From Apoda limacodes (lineage: Eukaryota; Arthropoda; Insecta; Lepidoptera; Limacodidae): a DNA stretch of 64,000 bases. The stretch lies in contig OX291561.1 in the NCBI GenBank assembly GCA_946406115.1, positions 8,424,273 through 8,488,272 on the forward strand, written 5' to 3'. The position numbers and the translations under genes are program-made. Shown piece by piece: positions 27,301 to 36,300 of the stretch. The first letter of the stretch is position 1. Each line of letters begins with the position of its first letter. Below the pieces are notes generated by a model. It ran no database searches and was not told where the DNA came from. It worked only from the letters and a program-made list of their open reading frames with translations.

Positions 27301-30300
27301 TGAGAGTGGTCAAGCGCGAGTCGTGCGGGGCAGAAAAGTTTTTAGGCGAGGGGTTGGGGGTAGTGCGCCAGAACCAACAAATCCCCTCTAGTGGTCAAGC
27401 GTGAGTCGTACAGGGCAGAAAAATTGGGGAGTTTTTTTTTGAGGCGAGGGGTTGGGGTTGGAGGGTAGTGCGCCAGAACCAACGATGTTTTGAGAGTGGT
27501 CAAGCGCGAGTCGTACAAAGCAGAAAAATTGGTGAGCTTTTTTTTAGGCGAGGGGTTGAGGTTGGGGGGAAAATATATAAAGTTTCTACCCGTCGCACCA
27601 TTTTTGGAATGGAGGGTTTATAATATTATTCTTCCTGTACTCCTGTACTCTTAACAGTGTATGAATTTAATGGATTTGAGGTACGAACGGACATACGTGA
27701 CTAAACTAAAAAGATTCTTGTTAGACTATGGAACCCTAAAAAAAACCACTATTTAAACATTTACAGTTATTATTAATTATATACAAAGACTCGACAGTTT
27801 TTAACGCCTAAAATAAACAAAACTCATGGGACTTGTAAAAGCTAACTGTTTAATTAAAAATAAAATTTAAAAGTTCATAGGACTTGCCGATCGCAACGAA
27901 ACGTTTTCCTAAACACGTTTGCGAGACACGTTGATCAAAAAACCATTATTGCCGACGACGTAATTTCGTGACCGACTTAAATTTTGTTTGTGTCAAGATA
28001 AACAAATAGCAAAACGATTATATGAAATGATACGTAATGTAATTGTATGAATGGAAAGAAAACGTATGAAATCTGAATATTGAACACGTAGGTTATACAA
28101 TAATAACCAAACGCTTACTCTATTAGCGAGAAATTTGTTCCAAATACTTTATAAAATTGTTTTTATTGGAAAACGTCTACATTAGAGTAGTGATTGTGCA
28201 CAGTTTCAATAAACTTTATATCTTATTTTATTCCGATTGAATGTATTTTTATTAAATTTTGGTTTAGCTCAGTTTGGCATTGATCCCTAGGGATTTTTTA
28301 AAGCTGTTTTCTCCAGTAAACAACGTATAGCAATCTAATAAAAATATTTATAATAAAACCTGCGTAAATCAAACCGTAACTCTTACGTCTGGTTTTTTTG
28401 AATTTTTTCAACCCTAGTGTTATTTCATATACGTTCACACTACAAGAAAATTTATGCAAAACTTTTAGCTTTCTGGTAATTGTCGAATTTGGAATCTTTT
28501 GTCAGCTTAATTCCCGGCGGAATGTAGGCAGACTGTGAATGTGATTTTTTATAATGTTGAAAACTTTACAGGAACGCGCGGATACCGAATGGAAGTTCGC
28601 ACGAAGTAATCTCTGGATGTCATACTTCGAGGATGGAGACACAGTTCCACCGCCCTTCAACATAGTTCCAACACCGAAACAACTTGCTGGTTGGATCAAA
28701 AGGTGCTGCAGCACAAGAGATCGCGGCTCCATCATTGTGAGTATCCTTAAGCAGTTTATTAATCAGCAAAGACCAGTTCGAGACCAAACACTGTATTCAA
28801 TTAACACTGACGAGCAAATAAATAGTAACTTACATGAACGACGATTAATCAATCAGTAAAATAGCTCTTTTTTCAAGTAGGTTTTTAAAAACGCTTTTGA
28901 ATCGTCAAATTTCTTAATTAATTATGACTTTACCACCGGTTTAGAAGGTTGTATCTACTGAGAGGAACCGGCAAGAAACTTAGCAGTTACTCTTCTCCAA
29001 ATATTAAAGTTACTTAGCGGGTCATACCCAGGGATCTCTATCATCCATATATTCGGAGATTTTGTAATACCTTTTTTTAGTCAATGTTGTTATAATAGTT
29101 TTAAGTGTAAATTTTGAATGTCTACAGGTAACTTGTTGTAGAAGTGTATAACTTTGGCCTTTAAAAGATTTAGTAACTTTATGAATTCTGCTCACATTAT
29201 TTGCTGACATAATTTATCTTTTTACTATTTTTTCTAAACAAGGTCATATTCTTCTTAACAAAGATTAAATTTTCAAGTACGTCTTGAGATGCAAGTGTTA
29301 AAATAATAATTTCTTTAAATCTTATTCTAAGTAATTCCCTAGGACCCAGTTTTTAAATTTCCCGAAGTGCTCGCTTCTGCATAACAAAACTGATGGTGAA
29401 ATCAGCAGCGTTTCCCCACAGTAAGAGCCCGTAACCCATTACACTGTGGAAATATGTAAAAAAGACTAAACGTGCAGTTATTCCATAAAACTAGTAAAGA
29501 TAGCTTAATGGAACAAAAAGTATATAGAAAAGAGTTTTATTATACACATAAATAATGATTAAAATACGCGTCAATATTTCTTTGACTTCATAGAGTTGTC
29601 ACGAGTTGTAGTTAGTAAGTAAGAAGTTTTTATGGTCGTCAGTGTATTAAGAAAAACCAAGCAGCTCAAGACATTGTGGTAATTGAGATAATTTTCTCAA
29701 TTCAGTGATGGTCGAGGGGTTTAAATTTCACTTCACGTCCCAAGTGGCGGAGGTTCGAACCCCGAGGTCGGCTTGTACCAATTAGTCTTTTCTTAATTTC
29801 TCAAGTACACTGATTTATTTATTCACACCACTGGCTTTTCGGTGAAGGGAAACAGCGTGAGGAAACCTGCAAGAAAACGTCGTCAAGAAAAAAAAGACGT
29901 ATGTGAAGTCCACAATCCGCACTGGGCCCGCGTGTGAACTTTGCCCAAATCACCGTCGCTTATAAACCAGTAGGCCGTGCCCCAACAGTGGGGACGTGTG
30001 AAGGCTGGCAAGATGAAGAAGAGAACAACTCAATTCATCATTGGATGGAGATCTATATCAGACAAGGTTAACTTAGCATCTAAAAGTCGTGCATAAATTA
30101 TTAAAACTAGCAAGATCAGTAGAACCTGAATCACATTGAAAGTTGTCATAGATACAATTGAGCGAACCATAATTTATTTGATACTTTTTCAATTGTTTTG
30201 AACTTCGCCGTTACCTTACATTACTAGGTTACCTTTCTTTTATTTATTTATTTATTTATTGAAACCAACGGCGTTACAAATCAGTATAAACACAATTACT

Positions 30301-33300
30301 TATTAACAATAAGGCTAATAATAGGTTTCACAGAAAATATTATAGTAGACGTCAACAAGCAAAGACATGTATAAATAATGCGCAATATATACAACAAAAA
30401 AATATCAATATAAAGAAAAATAAACAAATAATTAAAACTATTTAAATTAGTTATACTAGCGTGTACAGATGAGAGTAGGTAGAAACTACAGTAGCCTAAA
30501 GCACAAAGGGTATTAAATTTATCATATTTATTTTTTTACCTCCAAAAAGAAATGAAGTTTTTTTTTTTTATACCACTAAGGTGGCAAACAAGCCTACGGT
30601 CCGCCTGATGGTAAGCATTCACCGTAGCCTATGGACGCTTGCAACACCAAGGGCATCACTCGCGCGTTGCCGACCCTAAACTCCGACATAAACACTTACA
30701 ATACTATCTTATGCTATATAAATTACATTTCCATACCAGTTTAATACACTCATATAAATGTACCTATCTATCTACACACTTACTTACACACTATATACAC
30801 ATATATATAATACTATATCCTGTAATATGAAACAAATTGTCTATCAGACACATACACGCTCACGCTGTGTAATGGGATAATATGTTGTTTATGTAAAGGG
30901 TTATGGTGTACAAGATTTCAAATTGCTGAGCAGCATCTATAAGTTAAATAGTTTTTTAGTAACATATCTCTTAAATATAATATATGTGCAGGGTTGCCTA
31001 CAGAGAAACCTTATTTCGTGGTAATTCTAGATCAGGGTAAAGGAATTGTTAACTTCTCTTGAGAAGTTATTGGAATAGGTCCGAAAATCGAAATCGAAAA
31101 TTTTGTGTTTTCTTTACGTTCCAAGACTTGGAGAATCATTTGCAAACATTTTTAGAGTGATGTCTGTGTGTGCGTGTGTATGTGTGTGTGTGTGTGTACG
31201 TATGTACGTATGTATGTATGGAGACATATTTTGGCTTTCGATTCCTTAATAACTACTGGACCGAATCGCTCTGATGACATATCAATCGATACGCCACGTC
31301 ATGACTTAGATCTGAAAGGAGTCTGAAATAAATCGGTCCAACGGTTCGTTTTTTATCCGTAAAAAACTGACTTTTTTATGCACGCAACATAAATTTCATG
31401 TATAATTTCATGTATCGAGGGGTAGTAAAGGGTTTTTGAGGGAGCTGATTTCAAATTTTTTATCAGTTATATGACGTAATTTTTTTTTTATAAAAGAATT
31501 TTTCTCAAGAGAAGTTGCATGTACGGTACTTGCTGCCGAAACAAATTTTTTGTCCTGTTTTGTCTCTCCAGGTATCCTATGCCAAACATAAAGCCAATTT
31601 TATGCAAATACGGCTTTGCGAAAATTTCGCGTGATGCCGGTGCCCCACAGATATTTTTTCTCGCAGGAACTCTCGTGAAGGAATAGTGTCTTTTTCCCAT
31701 AATTATATTTCGAACTAAAAAAAAAAAAAAGGATACACAGCGATATACCTTACTATTAGTGAAAGAAGATTTATAATTCCGTATTGTCAGAAATTACCCT
31801 CTAAATACAAACAATCATACAAACAATTTTTACCTCTTTATAATATTAGTAGTAAATTTAACTTTCAGGTGTGCCATCGTCATAATTAGAATATTCCACG
31901 AATTTCTTTTGCTCATCTTTTTTATCTGCAGATTTTTCTAAGAAACAAAGTAAAGTACGAGACGATTTATTCAGCCCTAAAATTCTTGTCTCCTTAGCTA
32001 TGCTCGTAAATGTGTTTGTCATCCTACTGCAACATAATGCTGTCATTGACCCCCTAAAGACCTCCATCCGTATTCTTGTCAGGATGTGGAGGATAAAATA
32101 TTTATTGTTTCCTAGCGTACTAATTTTGGTCATCAAATATCAAAACCCGTCGTTTCTTTTATTATTTATATTCATATGCAACAATCGTCGTTAATTATGT
32201 TTTCTATTATGTGGTAAACGTTTTTAAAAAATCGCAATACTTAGTTTTGCACAATATTCCGCTAATACTCCGCTGTCCGTCCGTCTGTCCGTCTGTCACC
32301 AGGCTGTATCTCATGAACCGTGATAGTTAGACGGATAAAATTTCCACAGAAGATGTATATGTATATGTGTCGATATTGATAACGGTAACAGGTAGAAGCT
32401 GGAAATATTCACAGAATATGTTGTTATATATTCACTTTAAAAATAAATAATTAAATTAAAATAAAACAAATATTTAAGGGGGTCTCCCATTATACAACAA
32501 ACGTGATTTTTTTGCCGTTTTTATAAATAATGGTGCCTTTTTTTCTTACATATCAAGTACTGTTTTGTTATATGCGAGTAAGTTTGCCAATTACCAACCA
32601 AATCGGCTGAGGTACTGGCTGGTGTTTGGTCTTAGTCAGAGACCTTTTACACAGTGGTCGAAATTCAATAGAATTTGCTAATAACTAATAGTTGAATCTT
32701 TACTTAGACGTTATATGGGTTCAGCAAAATGACCCTTTGGTTCTGTGATGTAGAACAAATCTCGAGAAAAGGCTCGTCAGGAGCACGAAGCTGTGATGCG
32801 GGTTTTGGTCCGACGTTACGTGACTGCAGAACAGAGGGCCCGTGACGAGGTAGGGGTCACGGAGGATGACGTCATGGAGATCAGACAGGACATCTCGACG
32901 CTGCGGTACGAACTAATTGACATTCTTCACAACAACGGGATGAAGACACCTAGGATAAACTTGCAGGATGCTACTGGTAAATTATTCACTAGTTATTACC
33001 GTCAAAAAAGGGAGATAGCATGAAAATTTGCATAGTCAGCTATTTGCAAACGACTAGCTGGTTAACTTTTAAAATGGCTAAAGATAGAAAATTCCATACA
33101 ATCGCCCATTTTTGGTGACTGGTTAACATCATAATTAGTTAGTGCGACCCAGCCTTAGTGTCGTAATTCATTTTGAAGGTCATTTGTTGACTTTGTCAAG
33201 ACTTATTTTTGTGTTGGGGATATGTGCTTTTTTTGCTAGGGAACCCACGTAGATTTTCTTTTACTTTACTTTAAAGTTTTGTTTTTACCTGAAGCTTTTA

Positions 33301-36300
33301 TTACAGTTTCGGGAAAGAAAGGAAAGGTGATGGAAAGAAGAATTTTGAAGGATTTTCAGATAGGAATAGTGGAGGGCATTATTAAGGATGTGATATCTAG
33401 GGAGAGCAAGCCGAAGGATGTGTTTAGCCAGATCGCCAAAGCGATCGTTAGGAGAGGAAGTACTGACAGGTGAACTTTTTACAAACATAATTCTGTGTAC
33501 CTGCTTTTTTTGTTTATTAAAGTTGTTTTTATTTTTACGTGGTAGGTACTTATTTAAAGGGTCAGGGTTGTGAGTATCTAAAAATTTGAAAATTAAAATA
33601 ATAGAGTTTGAATTAGTACATCTATCTACAATTATTGTCATTAACAAATTACGGTTCTCAAGATCTTCAGCTATTAGATGCAACAACCTTCTAGAATAGG
33701 ATATTAAAAAAATAGTTTTCTAAGTTTTTGGAAATGGGGCGTCGATATCAGAAAGTAGTATTACAACTGCAAGTCCCAATACTATATTATTCCCTATAAT
33801 AATTTTTGTAAGATAAATTTTAATTATTGCCTGAAATTGCGTGCATATTGAATTATTTAAAAAAAAATAAAAAAAAAATCCTATCCACCCTGCCTTTTCT
33901 CCGAGTTCGCACAAAAATCTAAAATTATTAAAGCAAAATTTAACAGGAAAAACTAAATTAAGTTTGAAATGTTAAGAATTAAAAACAAATGGTTAAAAAG
34001 CCAATTAAATACGGAACCCATTTACCATTTGACCCTTTTTTTTTGCCTAATGTAATGTTTCACAGACTACAATTGTATATATAATATTTGTATTACGTTT
34101 TTAACATTTGTATTACGTTATTTAGTAGTTTTTTGTTTATTTGTTTATAAAACCTAATTCATAGTTAGTTGTACCTACTCGCAAATAAAGGTCTATATTA
34201 TTTCCATGTATAGTAAAAAACGCGACTGGAACGCCCTCGTGCGGACAAATACCGTTCGTCGAGACCCCATCGGTACGACGGCTGAAGCTCTGACGCGGCG
34301 CAGTCGCCAGTCTCTGAGAGCCCACATATTGGAGAATGTACATGCTCGCACAATTGATCCACAGAAACTATTAGGTGAGTTACAGACACACAAACATACT
34401 CTCACATGTGTAACACATTCTCGCACATGTGTAGCACATACTCTCACATGTAAAACACATACTCTCACATGCGTAACACACGCTGACACCCCCAAACACA
34501 ATAAATAAGATTAACTTAAATATTAAGTGTTAAGCAAGTAAGATATTATTAAAATACTATAAACAATGGACATTGGTTTTTATGGCAATTATGTCTAAGA
34601 TTTAGTAAAACAATGGACGTATGTTTTTAAAGCAATTATGTCTAAGATTTAGTAAAACAATGGACATGTGTTTTTAAGGCAATTATGCCTAAGATTTAGT
34701 AAAACAATGGACATATGTTTTTAAGGCAATTATGTCTAAGATTCAGTAGAACAATGGACATGTATTTTAATGGCAATTATGTCTAAGATTTAGTTAACTA
34801 ACGAGTAAGAATGTCTGGTATTTTAATCATTTACACGCCCCTGCACAATCCTGACTTACTTATTGTTACTTAAAACATACGTAGCTCAGTGGTCCATTGG
34901 TTTTTTTTTTACACAAGACACACATGAAAAATAAGAGCAGAAAATACTTAGCGTCGTGTTACATCTTATGTTTATTTATTAACCAGTTTTCAATTTATAT
35001 ATGCATCATGCATGCGTGTTTTACCGGTTGTTAGCCTTCAAGACATAACATAAAGTTTTAGGCCGAGCGCACATTACGAGAAATTTCCGATAGAAAAATT
35101 CTCGCAAGCGCCGGACGCGCACTTCGTATGCGGCCGGCCTTAGTAATAACATTATGTTATTTTATTTTAGAATACAATCCAAATCTATCAACTGTCACCC
35201 CAACCACTCGAGTAGCTTATGCCAAGTTCATGAGGAGCAAGATCAAGTCAGATTTTGCAGCAAAAGACAACTTGTCCAGGACTTCGGAAGGGGAATTCAC
35301 TCTGGAAGACGAGGTCTTCGAAACTCCTCAGAGACGTGTATCTAAGAGACGAAGTAGTAAAAGTAAGTATAACAAAAGATAAAAAATATTACGAATAATA
35401 CTGAATAACATTTTGTAATAAGTAGGTAGACCGCTTCGTCAGTCTTAGGCATTTTTCTCACGAGAGTTTAAAAAGCGTCACTTTAAAACCCAACGCTATT
35501 TTACGCTCAATTCGATTAAACGTCAAACGCTCAACATCGAAAATCCAACACTGCTATTTGATAAAAAGCGCTGAGCTTTAAAACCGCATTCGTGTGAATG
35601 AAAAATGGGTATCGTTTTGTGCCATTTAAACATTTTTAACCGCTCGTTATATATATATATATTTCTAATAGTAGGTTGGTAGGGCACTAGGCCGGTTTTT
35701 ATTTAAAAAATAATAAAAAGTTAAGAAGATTAACATACAAGAAACACGTTTACAAACTCGTAGTGTGTGTTTTATGTGTGTAAGTTCTCTTGTGTCATCG
35801 AGAAACCCGGAAGCCTATAAAAACGTCGTTATTAGATATTTTTTTTTATCTATATTTCCAAATTCCTTGTTTTATATATGATAGATATACATAGTCACTA
35901 TGTCGGTATGTTTCGTTTTTTTTTCTAAATGCTATTCGTTTAAATAACTGTGGCCTTGCAAAAGTCAAAAAAATGCCTCTTTTTTTAAAAACGAATTAAA
36001 GTTGTAAACTTATTTTTAAGTAAACAAAACATACACACATAGAATAATTCATTACCTTCTAGTATAAGTAATTTCTATACAATTCGGTGGGGAATACAAA
36101 ACACTGATTATGGCTAGGCTATCGGTGTCTTGGCCCGGATCTCAGCGCGACAGCAATTGTATTTCCAAAAACCTATGTGTATATTTTCTTGGGACTGAAA
36201 ACAGTACGCTTGCGCTGGCGTCAGTTCTAATTTTTTTTGACTTTATTTCAAAAATCCTATGACTCCCTCATTGGAACCTTCAAAATTTAGTGATTAAACA

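Larger units (their letters stand above)
20772..27551. mobile_element. 6.8-kb palindromic (fold-back) element with family-B DNA polymerase remains, in a trp intron
   Basis: Left arm 20772-23851 and right arm 24472-27551 are reverse complements of equal length (3080 bp). In the parts I aligned there are only scattered single-base differences. They surround a 620-bp spacer. The outer 350 bp of each arm carries short tandem units with GACTCGCGCTTGACCACTCT. Further in, each arm encodes broken pieces of a protein-primed family-B DNA polymerase pointing to the centre. The element sits about 110 bp after the S6 exon of trp. The right side continues about 20 bp past the match, so the left end may be slightly truncated. 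No clear target-site duplication was found. Confidence 0.88.
28737..32753. other. Large trp intron after the TRP-box exon
   Basis: It contains the LINE fragment at 28885, the SINE at 29700, a CGGCAACGCG repeat at 30565, a TG-type microsatellite at 31161 and part of a DNA element at 32265. The remaining sequence, including about 31700-32200, shows no convincing coding frame. Confidence 0.6.

Noticed and set aside
28554..28859. Unspliced 101-codon frame as the full exon
   Set aside because: The acceptor TTTACAG at 28571 and donor GTGAGT at 28737 define a 165-bp exon whose phase fits both neighbours; the rest is intron.
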